A stretch of 64,000 nucleotides of DNA from Candidula unifasciata (lineage: Eukaryota; Mollusca; Gastropoda; Stylommatophora; Geomitridae). Where the stretch lies: positions 28,501-92,500 of the forward strand of contig CAJHNH020007556.1 of assembly GCA_905116865.2 (NCBI GenBank), given 5' to 3'. Both the position numbers and the translations under genes were made by a program. Every line of letters begins with the position of its first letter. Positions within the stretch are counted from its first letter, which is position 1. A model generated the notes under the pieces. It saw nothing but the letters and a program-made list of their open reading frames with translations. It was not told the DNA's origin and made no database searches. This document shows, one piece after another, positions 11,731 to 23,740 of the stretch.

Positions 11731-12580
11731 GAGATAGAGTTTGGAGAAAGTGAGATCATTAAAATCTACAGGTTAAAGACACTGCAGCATAATTGCTTAT
11801 GTCACATCCGAAGTATGTATTGAGTTATTGATGAACCAAGGTATACAGTAAATTAGGTCTGTTAACTTCTATTCGGAAAGCCTATCATCGCACAAAATAC
11901 ATCAGTGGCTACAGAACAACAACAAAATAGTCTTCTTGTTGGCAGCAAATCTCCCAGTTACATTTAAATGTCATTGCTGCGCCTCCTTGTCGTTACTATA
12001 GCGCTTGTTTCTCTGGATTGCTTTCATATATTATGATCCTAATTTACCGATTATTTTTGTCGACATTTCGCTATGTTGAGCTCTGTTTTGTCGTACTAGA
12101 CACAATAAATCGTATTTATCTACGTATTTGGAGCAATACTTTGTAACCTGTCTTAACTGATGTATAAAACTAAGCACAGGAAGTAAGAAGAAACGTGAGG
12201 TTTTTTTTTTTTTTAGCTAGCCGGACAACAAAAACATGAGATGTTCTCAATCTAGATCCTCAGTGGAGCTCTAGCTTTGAAAAAGACGTTTTGTCTAGAT
12301 AAGACATTGACAATTATGGTTCTGAACTGATTATATAATTTAGCGTCGTTGATTTATAAATTATTTTAGGAACCGCGTATGGACACTTCCCTGTTGGCCA
12401 AATTATCCAAAATTGCAGTCGTGTGCCGCGAGCCAGGTATGCCGGGGTGTAGCGGCAATAATAAAGAATATACTCTTTAAAACAGGAATACATTGAAGGA
12501 AGCAAGAAGATTTCTGAACTCTGATGTATTCAGAAGACAATGCTATCGGCAAGGCTTTAGTTCCTTCTCAACATACACTT
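11731..12580. other. No gene recognised
   Basis: AT-rich DNA without recognisable motifs. A poly-T run is at 12201-12214. Confidence 0.4.
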
Positions 12581-12581
12581 T

Positions 12582-12615
<34 letters not shown>

Positions 12616-12663
12616 TAGATGATGATCAAACTTTCTGGGTTATAAAAAAGGGATTAAATTAAC

Positions 12664-12990
12664 AATGACAGCATTAACCATATAACAAGAAGGGACCAGT
12701 CCACCATCTACAGACTTAGAACACAACATACTCCACTCAGTGGACACCTAAACAGAATACAGCCAGAACACTCCCCAGAGTGCCAGGTATGCAGCTACCC
12801 CTACGAAACGTTTTGAACACCATCTCTTTGAGTGCCCAAAACTCAGTGAGACTAGAAGAATGCTACTCCCTCCGAGACCAGACAAGTGGAACACCTTGTA
12901 CGGAGGAAACAAACAGCTCCTGAAAACATGCAAATTCCACTATATGGCATTGGGCCAAAGGGCGAAAGCTCATGCTCCGCTAGATCGATA
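12664..12990 (+). mobile_element. C-terminal end of an RNase H-bearing LINE
   Basis: One plus frame, after an early break, reads LRTQHTPLSGHLNRIQPEH, then a zinc-knuckle-like CQVC followed by ETFEHHLFECP (C-x2-C ... H-x4-C). This C-x2-C plus HxxxxC end, preceded by an LRTGH-like phrase, is the usual tail after the RNase H domain of Jockey/I-like LINEs. No palm or RNase H core is seen. A poly-T run lies just upstream (12582-12612). A second tail of this kind is at 40161-40382. Confidence 0.7.
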
Positions 12991-13020
12991 ACAACAACTA
13001 AACTTCCAATATACATTTAT

Positions 13021-13355
13021 CAATAATTTTTTTTTTTTTTTTTTTTTTTACAAATTCATCTAAAAAGTTCCATTCATAGCAATAACGAAAACTGAAAATT
13101 AAATGAGCACTGTTTTTTCCCCCCCCCCCCCCCCCCCCCCCCCCCCAAGTATTCAAACCGCTTAAAGAATAGGTGTGTCCCGAAAATTGTTTTGCCCGAC
13201 TAGGTTGTCAAGGCGGGGGGAAAAAACTCGAGAAAAGCTGGTCAAGGGGACATGGTAATCACAAATGCAGCTGGGTTCATTGGATAACAATAAGACAGCT
13301 GTAGTGTGTGTTTGTGTGTGTGTGTAAAAGAGAGAGAGAGAGCAAGAGAGAGAAA

Positions 13356-13398
<43 letters not shown>

Positions 13399-13847
13399 CA
13401 TCTGATAAACCGTTCTTATCAATGTAGTCTAGTTGATATAACAGACTAAAATCGTAGTGGTTATCTAATATTTTTTTTTTAAACAAGCAAATAAACTATC
13501 TTTCAAACCAATCAGTTCACCTTCTCATTAACAATAATTTAAATATTATTTTTGCGTAGTGTTTTAATATTCGCAACCTGTAGATCCTCTCAACACTGCC
13601 TGGATTGGGGAGCCGGAATTGACATTTTCACAAGTGCTCATGTATGCAACATGTATTTGTGAATAACGCAATTTATGTACTTACGAATGAGTACAAGGTA
13701 GACAGCCACTTCGGCGAGTGATTTAAGCAGAGAAAAGTCAGCGTAAAAGTGCTAAATCTCTTTGTGGTTTACATAGCCGACATTATGGAATTTTATCACC
13801 AGCAAGTCTTCAGCAGCCAATATGTACGAGAGTCTATTTACTCTCCT

Positions 13848-13899
<52 letters not shown>

Positions 13900-13900
13900 T
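13021..13900. repeat. Cluster of homopolymer and dinucleotide tracts
   Basis: Poly-T at 13028-13049, poly-C at 13121-13146, GT at 13303-13325, (GA)n at 13329-13397 and (AC)n at 13849-13895. The DNA between has no recognisable gene. Confidence 0.9.
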
Positions 13901-14371
13901 ATAATCTTCAAAATGTAATAAATCAACTAACAGGTTGGAAGAAATTATACTAAACATCAAACTAGAAAGCCAAACTCGGAAAGAAAGAAAAAGGAAATAA
14001 AGACAATCCAAACAAGACCTATATAAAGACTCGCTGATATGTAAACAAAATCTTAATGGAACATACTAGGGAGCCATTAGTAAAACATTAAAGCAAATGT
14101 GCAATTGAGCAGGTAAGCCTGCTATAGGCTGAATCGATGCAAGATAAGCTTTGACACAACATACGCACCACAAAAAAATGACGCAATGATATCAGCTGCT
14201 CACACACCAAAATGAAGAAGAAGAAGAAAAAGAAGACAGAAAGACGGAAGGAAGGAAGAACAACTGTAGAAGTTGCAATAATAGTCTCCATAAAGAACTG
14301 AGTCAGAGCACAGAGCTCTTTGACAAATTGTATACTCTAGAATCAGTACCTAGAATCATGACGAGAAAGGG

Positions 14372-15711
14372 AAGAGAGGAAGGAAGGAAGGAAAGAAGGA
14401 AGGAAGGGAGGAAGGAAGGAAGGGAGGAAGGGAGGAAGGGAGGAAGGAGGGAAGGAAGGAAGGAGGAAGGAAGGAAGGAAGGAAGGAAGGAAGGAAGGAA
14501 GGAAGGAAGGAAGGAAGGAAGGAAGGAAGGAAGGAAGGAAGGAAGGAAGGAAGGAAGGAAGGAAGGAAGGAAGGAAGGAAGGAAGGAAGGAAGGAAGGAA
14601 GGAAGGAAGGAGGAAGGAAGGAAGGAAGGAAGGAAGGAAGGAAGGAAGGAAGGAAGGAAGGAAGGAAGGAAGGAAGGAAGGAAGGAAGGAAGGAAGGAAG
14701 GAAGGAAGGAAGGAAGGAAGGAAGGAAGGAAGGAAGGAAGGAAGGAAGGAAGGAAGGAAGGAAGGAAGGAAGGAAGGAAGGAAGGAAGGAAGGAAGGAAG
14801 GAAGGAAGGAAGGAAGGAAGGAAGGAAGGAAGGAAGGAAGGAAGGAAGGAAGGAAGGAAGGAAGGAAGGAAGGAAGGAAGGAAGGAAAGGAAGGAAGGAA
14901 GGAAGGAAGGAAGAAGGAAGGAAGGAAGGAAGGAAGGAAGGAAGGAAGGAAGGAAGGAAGGAAGGAAGGAAGGAAGGAAGGAAGGAAGGAAGGAAGGAAG
15001 GAAGGAAGGAAGGAAGGAAGGAAGGAAGGAAGGAGGAAGGAAGGAAGGAAGGAAGGAAGGAAGGAAGGAAGGAAGGAGGAAGGAAGGAAGGAAGGAAGGA
15101 AGGAAGGAAGGAAGGAAGGAAGGAAGGAAGGAAGGAAGGAAGGAAGGAAGGAAGGAAGGAAGGAAGGAAGGGAAGGAAGGAAGGAAGGAAGGAAGGAAGG
15201 AAGGAAGGAAGGAAGGAAGGAAGGAAGGAAGGAAGGAAGGAAAGGAAGGAAGGAAGGAAGGAAGGAAGGAAGGAAGGAAGGAAGGAAGGAAGGAAGGAAG
15301 GAAGGGAAGGAAGGAAGGAAGGAAGGAAGGAAGGAAGGAAGGAAGGAAGGAAGGAAGGAAGGAAGGAAGGAAGGAAGGAAGGAAGGAAGGAAGGAAGGAA
15401 GGAAGGAAGGAAGGAAGGAAGGAAGGAAGGAAGGAAGGAAGGAAGGAAGAAGGAAGGAAGGAAGGAAGAAGGAAGGAAGGAAGGAAGGAAGGAAGGAAGG
15501 AAGGAAGGAAGGAAGGAAGGAAGGAAGGAAGGAAGGAAGGAAGGAAGGAAGGAAGGAAGGAAGGAAGGAAGGAAGGAAGGAAGAAGGAAGGAAGGAAGGA
15601 AGGAAGGAAGGAAGGAAGAAGGAAGGAAGGAAGGAAGGAAGGAAGGAAGGAAGGAAGGAAGGAAGGAAGGAAGGAAGGAAGGAAGGAAGGAAGGAAGGAA
15701 GGAAGGAAGGA
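14372..15711. repeat. (GGAA)n megasatellite-like tract, 1.34 kb
   Basis: A strand of pure purine made of GGAA/GAAG tetramers with about fifteen one-base slips (for example at 14397, 14456, 14609, 14887, 14912, 15033, 15077, 15172, 15240, 15304, 15448, 15466, 15582, 15620). The slips allow frames of 463 and 486 codons, which are not genes. Confidence 0.99.
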
Positions 15712-16070
15712 TTACTGGACGCCGAATAAATCATAAAGCTACTGCAGGTACATACAGGTTAATTAGAGCGAACAAAGATTTTTCATGACTACTTTCCGCA
15801 AGAAGCGAGCAGTCGAGTTTTCACAAAAGCAGTCAGATTGTCTTATCTGGTAAATATCTTTGCCAGGTTCTAGCAGCTAGTGCTCTATCATGCCAGTGTT
15901 GCCTTTCAGTTTGAACCTACGTACCATGTGTGGAGGCTATTGTCTATGGCTATCAAGCAATCAACAATGTTATGTGATGTTTAGCCTGAACATACCCGTG
16001 TGAGTTCCAGGGCCCCATTGTAGAGAAAGGGGTGGGTGGGGGGGGGGTAGATCCACTGCCCCCTAACAAG

Positions 16071-16245
16071 CATGTCGCGAGAGACGACTATTTGAGTAGG
16101 CTTCCTTCAAAGTCGGAGAGCATCTGCCTGAGAGGCGAGGAACCAACAATCTGCAAACAAGTAAACCAGATCAGTCAAACAGGTGTGCATGCAAAACCTA
16201 AGCTGTCATAAAAGACGTTCATAAGTGGACGATCGAACAGAACTG
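16071..16245 (+). repeat. Dispersed repeat F (CATGTCG...CTGCCTGAGAGGC)
   Basis: The segments GCATCTGCCTGAGAGGC and GAGGAACCAACAATCTGCA recur at 57598-57760 and 59072-59235 with the same order and spacing. Three copies in the window show it is a dispersed repeat; its class is unknown. Confidence 0.6.
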
Positions 16246-16663
16246 TCCACTAGAGTTTACAGCTGGTGAACGTTAAGAAGGAGAACAGTACTGTAACGCC
16301 CCAAGTAAATTTATGTTTTTTCCTACATCTGTGATAGTCAGATGGTCACATATTATTTTCAATGGAACTATTGCTACCCTTAGGAATTATCTGCGAAATT
16401 TGATGGTACTTAAGAGTTAAAGTAGCACTAAGTTTTCACGACCGTTTAGATTCTCGAACTTTGCGCCTTAGAACCTAAGTCGCATATAACAAGCGAGAAC
16501 ATGTTGATAGGACTTTGTAAACCAGTTTCGGGTACCCTAATTATAACTTCCATTGAGATTGAACGGAGGCATCTAGGATTTAGCTTGTTCAATTGACGTG
16601 AAAAGTTAGGCTTATCTGGTAGCCAGGATGCCGCACGTTCTAGTAAAGTGGGTTTTCAGTTTG

Positions 16664-16885
16664 CAAGTAAAGTTCCCTTTCCACGTTTTTACGCGCATCG
16701 GGCATATGGGAAGAGCACCTATATTTTTACAGACCAGTCGGCTGAGTCGGCACTAGGTAGGTAATGTGGTCAGCATTACGCCGGTTGTCTTTACTTCCCC
16801 AGGACATACATCCTGGTACCCATTTTAGGCTGGGTCGACCTGCGAAGTCCCATACCATGATAAAAATCCACGCAGTTATCAGTTT
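16664..16885 (-). repeat. SINE-A variant with different head
   Basis: On the minus strand, the body GACCCAGCC, TAATGCTGACCACATTACC and the 3' module match SINE-A. The upstream part (TGGATTTTTATCATGGTATG) matches the copy at 23741-24015, not the standard head. The two therefore form a subfamily. Confidence 0.7.
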
Positions 16886-17520
16886 GAGTCTTAAGAATTA
16901 CCTTTAGCTCCGGTACGTTTAACTAGAGCTAGTTAAGTTACACAACAAACTATTAGGCTTACAGAGCTCATTCACCAAAAAAGATAGTGTGACATTAATG
17001 AGTTAGTGAAATTTTAAATCTCCAAGTTCAACTTACAGCATTCGTGTTTGCCATTTGTAAAGACTTGATTCTGATGTTTAATGTACGTCCTGAGAGTAAT
17101 GACTGAAAGAAAAAATGACACACCGCAACCAACGCCTCAATGCGCACAAGTTAATTACACGATGGTTTGTAACTAAAACTTGTTCCTAGCCCTTCAACCG
17201 ACACTGCCAATGCTCTTAAGAGTAACACAGGCAAACATGTCCTAAATTCCTAGTAGAATGCACACTGACAAACGCCAGTCCTGAATCGGCTACGTAATTG
17301 TGATTTCCGGTAACTGCACTTACCACTTGTAGCATATGTGTCTCCTTTTCTGTACACCACAACTTTTCCGTTCACTATTTCAGTGATGGATTATCTGTGT
17401 CGTGTGTGTACCTGCTTATATAGACATCAGTGTATTGATTATAGAAGCCACGAAAGTTGCTTATAGTCAATAGTTGAGGGATCGCGGGAATTTTTAAATA
17501 ATCTAGCTAATGAAAGTAAA
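16886..17520. other. No gene recognised
   Basis: Mixed-composition DNA with no recognisable frame or repeat. Confidence 0.4.
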
Positions 17521-17525
17521 GCAAG

Positions 17526-17692
17526 TAAAGAAACCTGTTCCACGCCTTTAAGCGTATTGAGCATGTAGGGCTAGACCTATATTATATAGACCAATCGGCT
17601 CTCTGTGGGTGATATGGTTAATATCACGCAGACCGTCTTTCCCTCCCAGGACTTTACCTCGTACCTACTTAAGACTGGATCTACTAGCTAAT
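17526..17692 (-). repeat. SINE-A fragment (body and 3' module)
   Basis: Minus-strand match to the body (GATCCAGTCTTAAGTAGG), the core ATATTAACCATATCACCCAC and the 3' module ending GGAACAGG. The head is missing. Confidence 0.7.
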
Positions 17693-17815
17693 GAAAGCAC
17701 ATGAAATATCGATGTTAAGTTGGTTTTGGTGACCAAACTGGAAAAGCGGGGTGGGGGGGGGGGCCTCTAGATGATGGACACATGTATGGTCACTATAGCC
17801 TTTAAATGTTATAAC

Positions 17816-18964
17816 TAGGGCTGTACCGAATTTCGCTTAGGGGCCGAATAGTGGACCTAATAACTATTCGGTATTCGGCCGAATAGCTGCGATCGGGCCG
17901 AATACGAATAGTGGCTACCTTACACCCGTTTCTGCATTCACTGCGATAGCTGCTGTTGCCTAAATCGCTTTCATGCAATAACTAAGCTGTCAGTGACAAT
18001 TTACAAGTTTAGCTACTTGACTGACTGACTGAAAGATACAAAACAAAATGTTTTTAAATGTTTACTATTCTGTACTACATTTTTTGAAGTAAAATTTCAG
18101 CGTACATTTGACATTATGAATGTTTTTTTTTTTTAATCTATTTTATTCACTAAGCACTATTCTAAAATGGAAGAATGGTCTTATTTTGAATAGTGGGAAG
18201 ACAGAAGTAATGGTAGTATCAAAGAAAAGAATTATTCCTGAATGTGTAATAAAAGTCACTGGTGTTATTTTGTGACAAGTACAAAAATTTAAGTATCTGG
18301 GCACATAGATAACATCAGATGGAAGATGCATTACTGAAATAAGAAACAGAATAGGACAGGCACAAACTGCATTTTAAAAAATTAAGAACGTTTCATGCAA
18401 TATATCTTTGTCATTAAAGGTTAGAAAAAGAATTCTTGTTTGCTACATACGACCAGTTTTAACATATGGCTGTGAATCCTGGACAATCGGTAGGCGCGCC
18501 AAACAATTTCTTGAGGCCTCAGAGATGTAGTTTTACAGAAGAATGCTTAGAATACCTTGGACAGCCCCCCCAAAAAAAGCAACCAAGAGGCTTTGAAAGA
18601 GGCGGGAGCCCGAAGACAACTACTCACAGACATTAGAAGGAGACATTCATCATTTTTCGGCCATGTTATGAGAAGAGGGAAAATGGAACATATGTTGACC
18701 AATGGAAAGATCTGTGGAAGGAGGGATAGAGGAAGACAACGAGATAAAGAGTCTTGTTGCATGGTATGGAGGTGTGTCAGCACACGAACTAATACATGCT
18801 GCAGGAGATTGCAGATTGTGGCGAAGCATATCGCCCACGCCAATTGGCAAGGCACCTGATGATGATAATGCACTATTAGTATTCGTATTCTTATTTGGCC
18901 GAATAGTTGGTCCCGCTATTCGTATCCGGCAGGATAGTGAAAATCACTATTCGGTACAACTCTA
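17816..18964 (+). mobile_element. hAT-like non-autonomous element, copy 1, with RTE-A insert
   Basis: Flanked by a perfect 8-bp direct repeat GTTATAAC (17808-17815 and 18965-18972). The ends are TAGGGCTGTACCGAAT and ATTCGGTACAACTCTA, inverted. Subterminal repeats of GGCCGAATA and its palindrome TATTCGGCCGAATA cluster at both ends and could bind transposase. The target fits the nTnnnnAn preference known for Ac-type hATs. There is no transposase. The interior has a family A RTE 3' fragment (18162-18869). The site used in copy 2 for its own insert (ACTATTCTGT, about 18065) is uninterrupted here. Confidence 0.9.
18162..18869 (+). mobile_element. RTE-A 3' fragment nested in hAT copy 1
   Basis: It is flanked by GCACTATT (18154-18161 and 18870-18877), a target duplication made inside the hAT element. 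The frames read YGCESWTIGRRAKQFLEA, then FYRRMLRIPW, a LLTDIRRRHSSFFGHVMRR segment and CGRRDRGRQRD, then a (GAT)n tail at 18858-18869. This is the 5'-truncated C-terminal part of family A, with stops and a frameshift at the CCCCCCAAAAAAA run (18565-18579). Confidence 0.85.
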
Positions 18965-18972
18965 GTTATAAC

Positions 18973-20277
18973 GTATAATGCGATCTCTAGTTTCAAAGTC
19001 TTTCTTACATTAGGAAGTGTACCTACAAAAAATAATGAATTTATTTCTCATGAAATTTCAGTATCTTGGAAGGTTTCTCGACAACTGATATTTATATAAA
19101 ACTTCAGCTGTGCGGATAAACGAGCAAAGAAAACACTAGACCTGTTAAAAATGTTGAATGTTGAATTAAAAATCGACATCACAGAACTCGGGACACTCCC
19201 ATAGGGCCCCCACAATATCTAATTTGTCATACATCAATTAATTCACCACCAAGCAGTGCAGAGCCAGGTAGTCTATCTGCCTGCTTATGTCCCAACACAC
19301 AGGCATAACCTGCAGAAAATATCCAAAGGATAGATCTGTTAAAATGGAACCTGAACCGTTTCCTCATCTGGAAGTCTACAACCATTATCTTTAAGCCGAG
19401 TCCTTTCCAGCGGCACATGCAGCTAGAGAAACAGCTAAAGAAGGCAAGGAGCCATGTCAGGAGATTATATAGCCTAGCGAAGAAAAGTCAAGTTGTGTGT
19501 CATCAAGAAAATCTAAAAGGTATCAAAAGTAGGCGGCTGCTCAGTCGTGTTAAAGCTATCAAGGCCCAGCAGCTTGCAGGACCGGTTGTTTTACAACAGA
19601 TGTGACGGATAATACAAAAACATCCCGCAAGAGTCAAATAAACGGATTTTTATGACCTGACATTGCTCCTCCTCTCCCTTCCTTTCTTTGGCCTCCAGAT
19701 TGCTGAATGTCTTGATGCAATTCTGATTTCCAATACGTAATTGGAAACCTACAACTTTTCACCAGTTATCACATGTGATGCCCGATTTTCAGCTGGGGTT
19801 GCGTCTGTTCAGTCGTTAACTGTTTTTCGATAAGAATTTCGCTGATACTCTACCCATGAAACAATCCTCAAGCAAAATACACTGCGGTCTACATTCATCA
19901 CTGTTGCGGTGTTTAAGCCAGAAGATTTAGAGGCGCCTGGCTATTGCAATCTCTACAGCCTATGCCGCTTAAGATTTTTACATTTTATTTTTTTATTTTT
20001 GGGTGGGGAAGGGGGGGGGGGCAATTGGCCTCCCAACAAATTATATTCCATTGCAGCAGATTGAAGGCAGACTTCTGCATGGAAGCTTAGTGTACTTAAT
20101 AACCGTTTGGCAAGCCACTTTGCCAAAATAAAGTGCACTAAATTGATATCCACGCGCCGTTCGTACATTATCACATGAAGACACAACAGTTTTGCATGGT
20201 CACATTCAAGCGAAATGTGGCATTGTTTTTACCACGTTTGTGCTTTCACAACGGAACAGTATAGGTTATATGTATTG
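18973..20277. other. No gene recognised; one unassigned frame at 19417-19605
   Basis: The frame at 19417-19605 (MQLEKQLKKARSHVRRLYSL, then a Lys/Arg-rich tail) is open upstream for only a short way and ends at a TGA. It is basic and helical-looking, and could be a scrap of a transposase or a host exon, but I recognise no domain. A poly-G run is at 20008-20018. Confidence 0.35.
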
Positions 20278-20435
20278 TAAATCATGGAAAAGGACGTAGA
20301 CCAAGAGCAATATTGGAAGATAACATCAAAGAAACTCTACAGCACCACGGTGTGTCTATGTTCGAAGCAGCCAGAAGAGTACGAAGCAGGACCTTATGTC
20401 TCCCTTGACAGTCGAACCGGTTAAGGAAGACATAA
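20278..20435 (+). mobile_element. LINE 3' scrap
   Basis: The frame GKGRRPRAILEDNIKETLQ, followed by HHGVSMFEAARRVRSR, resembles the last codons of RTE-like elements (a GRRGRPR-type linker and a V.ARDRN-like end). There is no palm motif and no tail. Confidence 0.45.
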
Positions 20436-20649
20436 AGAAGAGAGCTGAAAATATTTTACAGGAATTTTTCAAGGGATCTAACGTTTCATGTCTTAATAGC
20501 TTACATAAGTTATATCCCTTAATCTTAAAGTTACAACTCTAGCATTCTGTTCGGTGCATAGATTGTTGTATGAAAAAACTTCTTCTTCATGGGCTATAAA
20601 CACTGACGTTCTGATAGATCCAAAAGTAGATTAAAGCCTTTCTTTCTTT

Positions 20650-21035
20650 GTCAGTTGAGACGAGAAAGAGAATTCTTAAAAGCCATATAAATCCTATCCT
20701 GATGTACAGAAGCGAATCATGTACAGTTGGTAGAATAGTGAAGCGGGAAAAAACATTATTTGGAAGCTGCAGATGTGGTTTGATAGATCAATACTGAGAA
20801 AACCATAGACAGAAAAAGAGAATAATGAAGATGTCTTGGAAGAAACTAACCGACGAAGAGAACTGATTGCCCACATAAGAAAGAGACAGTCTAAATTCTT
20901 TGGTCAAGTTGGAGGGAAAGAGAGGCATAGTGGATCTGAGAGAACAGATGCTGGAACTTTGACAACATGGCATGGGAGATCTCTGGTGTCAGAGTTGATT
21001 GAAAGTACACAAGACAGAGGGTTGTATGTAGACGT
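20650..21035 (+). mobile_element. Decayed RTE 3' fragment
   Basis: Frames read RRERILKSHINPILMY, RSESCTVGRIVKR, then NRRRELIAHIRKRQSKFFGQ and later SLVSELIESTQDRGLYVDV. The order (ILACYI.PVL-like, ESWTIGR-like, LI..IRRRQS.FFGH-like, HELIHA-like) equals the end of family A, but at low identity, so it is a related older family or an old copy. Confidence 0.65.
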
Positions 21036-21864
21036 GGCCAAAACTGCCACATGGCATGGTCTTTAAGAAGAAGAGATATTGTATCCATGAGGAGTGGCTG
21101 GCAGAACTGTCAAGAGCTCTGGGCTCTCGTGGGGGAAGCCCGGGTTGGAAGACTCGATAAGGTTGGGTGTTTTTATTATAATAAAAATGACGATGATGAC
21201 AACGGCTAGATTGATAATGACGATTGCGATAATTGCTTTTTGCAATGGAAGAGAACCACATAGATGCCATACATGGAATCATTTTGTATTTTTTAGTTGT
21301 GATACTAATAACATAGTACCCACACAGGACAGCGGGTTGCTTTGTGTCCGTGGGATGCCCAAGTGTAACTGCGAATTGTAGCTTCGACGTCTTCGTACGA
21401 CTCGTTCTTCATTGCCAGCGCCACTGTGAGGTTTGGTAATCAGCTTCATGTTTAAAATGTCTTCATATAAAGCAGGACAGAATTAATTCTGCTTCAGTTT
21501 ATAAAGTTCTGAAATTCGACTCCTTCAGCTTTTGTACATAAAGTTCAATGAGTTTTTAGTACTGACATTTCTGGTTTAGTATTTTCGCCATTGTTTTTTT
21601 TTTTTAAGCATCGTCTCATGCAGGACTTGCAGGTGACTTGATACATTATACGACCTAACTCGAGAATCGGCTTGGACGCCTTCTTGGTGACTTGAGACTT
21701 TAATTGTGGGAAATGACTCTGGACTTGACTTGGACTTGAAGTATGACGACACAGTCTGACCTCTGCTTTTATACGTCCAAAAGGTGTTTGATATCCCATG
21801 CTTTTTATGTCTTTGTTGTCCGAATCTAATGCTGAAGAAAGCATACTGGCTTTGGACCATCAGA

Positions 21865-21980
21865 GAAGAATTTGATATAGAAAACCAATTAGAGAAAAAT
21901 GTGATACAGAAGATGAATCATATAAGAATGTGATATAGAAGATTAATCAGAGAAGAATGTGACATAGAATATGCATTAGA
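21865..21980. repeat. 29-bp tandem repeat, four units
   Basis: Four units of 29 bp with the frame GAAGAATGTGATATAGAA...ATTAGA run exactly from 21865 to 21980. They diverge by a few bases each. Confidence 0.75.
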
Positions 21981-22964
21981 GATCACTGTAGAAATCAGAA
22001 ACAAAAGTTATTTCACGCAGCTAGCTCTTTTACATTCAGATAATTATTTTACCCAATTATAGAAACAACTGCGTTTTCAGGCTTCAGAATATTCGTGCTC
22101 TATAAGTGTACATTGTTGTCTATTAATTTGTTGCTCATATGTTTTGACCATTTTAGATGTTTCTCTTGTTTAGACTTTCTGACACTTGAATGTAAAATAT
22201 TTACGGATTCTTACTTGTCTGCGTTGATTTTACGGGTATTCCACTGTATACTCATTCGTTCTTATATAATTCAATCTCATGTATGTGTGCTAGTTGATCA
22301 CCCTCCACTCCATCACGTCTGGCCCATACAGCACCTACCGAAACTATCCACTTAAATTAAAACAGTGCATATAGATGGATTCAATGAACTACGACATGCT
22401 AGATTAATGACGAATGAGGACCTTAGAGCAACCGATCTTGGTGAATGGTTTGCGTTGAAGATCATATGTCCACTCTAGCCAGGTAGTCGTCGAGACTATT
22501 TTTCAATCATGACTTTACAAATATTCTTCACGGCAAACATTCTAAATCTTGAGAGGGTAATAAAATATTTGCTCATTCCATGCCATGACGAAATGTTCTT
22601 TATAATACATGCGTGAAGCTAACTGAACAAATACTGAACATTGTGCTGTCTTCATCTACTTGAGAATAAATCTCTTAGACTGTCAAATGTGTGGGTGTTC
22701 GCTTGACGTCCATGTTTTCTTTTCACATTTTTCTGTCGTGTGTGTTCTGGAGTATTATCATTATCATGCACTAAGCGTATAATCCTAGGCTGTTATATTT
22801 CAACATCTCACGAGATCTCCAGAATCAGGGACTAGGTCTGAAATATGGGTCTAGTAAATGAGAGTTTCAACAATGTAGCTATAGTACATCTCAGTTATCC
22901 ATAATGAGTTAGAATTTATTTAAACGATTGTTTACGGGCCTGTGTTAGACAAGAAAAAAGATTA
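21981..22964. other. No gene recognised
   Basis: AT-rich DNA; the 86-codon frame at 22095-22355 has no recognisable motif. Confidence 0.4.
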
Positions 22965-23196
22965 GTTGCGTATCCTGTTCGGGACGCTGCAGAACCAATC
23001 TCAGTATTGGTTGTTCTGTTTTTTCTAGGCATATTTACGTCCAGTAGTTTGCCATTGCTTTCTGGTCTGTCGGCTTCTCGATACTACTGTCGAAACCGAC
23101 GCAAGGCGCAAGGCCCGCAGCTGGGTAGCTAGGTTTGAACCCGGCATCCCGGCATTACGAAGAGGGTTCGCCACGCCTAAGCCATAGACGTTGACT
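22965..23196 (-). repeat. SINE-B, near full length
   Basis: Minus strand: head TGGCTTAGGCGTGGCGAACC, B-box-like GGTTCAAACC, then GCGTCGGTTTCGACAGTAGT and CAAACTACTGGACGTAAAT, ending in GTCCCGAACAGGATACGC. It abuts a SINE-A copy in the same orientation at 23198-23432. Confidence 0.8.
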
Positions 23197-23197
23197 A

Positions 23198-23432
23198 GAA
23201 AGGTAAAGGCACCCATTTTCAGGCCTTTTGGTGTGTTAGACATATAGGTGTAGACCTACATTTTATAGACCAATCAGTACTTGGCGGTCAACATTACACC
23301 GGCTGCCTTTACTTTCCAGGACGTCACCTGGTACCCACTCGAGGCTGGGTCCTGGGAGCCAATGTCAGGACCTGAACCCTCAACCTTCCGATCTGCGGGC
23401 GAGCGTGTAGCCACTACACCACGGCGACTCCC
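23198..23432 (-). repeat. SINE-A, near full length
   Basis: Minus strand with head GTCGCCGTGGTGTAGTGGCT, B-box-like GGTTGAGGGTTCAGGTCC, body GACCCAGCC and the 3' module. Directly next to SINE-B. Confidence 0.8.
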
Positions 23433-23740
23433 AAGAAGTAATGTAGCGTAACACAGAATGTGACTATGAAGATCAAAGAAGGTAAAGGAAAACCGTATAC
23501 GAAAACAATTGAACGTTTCCTGTAGAATCCTTAATAAAATGAATATGAACCAATTATAAAACTAGCCTTTTGGGTCGACGACCTCGTTGAGTACCAAAAG
23601 ATATGCCCCTATGTATAAATAACCAACAGAAGAAACCACGAGTATATTACTTTTAAAGAAGCTAATTACTGGGAAAGGCAGATTTTTTAGTATGTCCTGG
23701 TCAAATGGGGGGAAAAAAGTACGAGAACATATTATATGTT

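Noticed and set aside
14328..15788. Open frames of 486 and 463 codons
   Set aside because: Translation of (GGAA)n on both strands; no non-repeat sequence of note.
19417..19605. Basic 62-codon frame as a host exon
   Set aside because: No matching splice sites or partner exons found; kept only as an unassigned frame.
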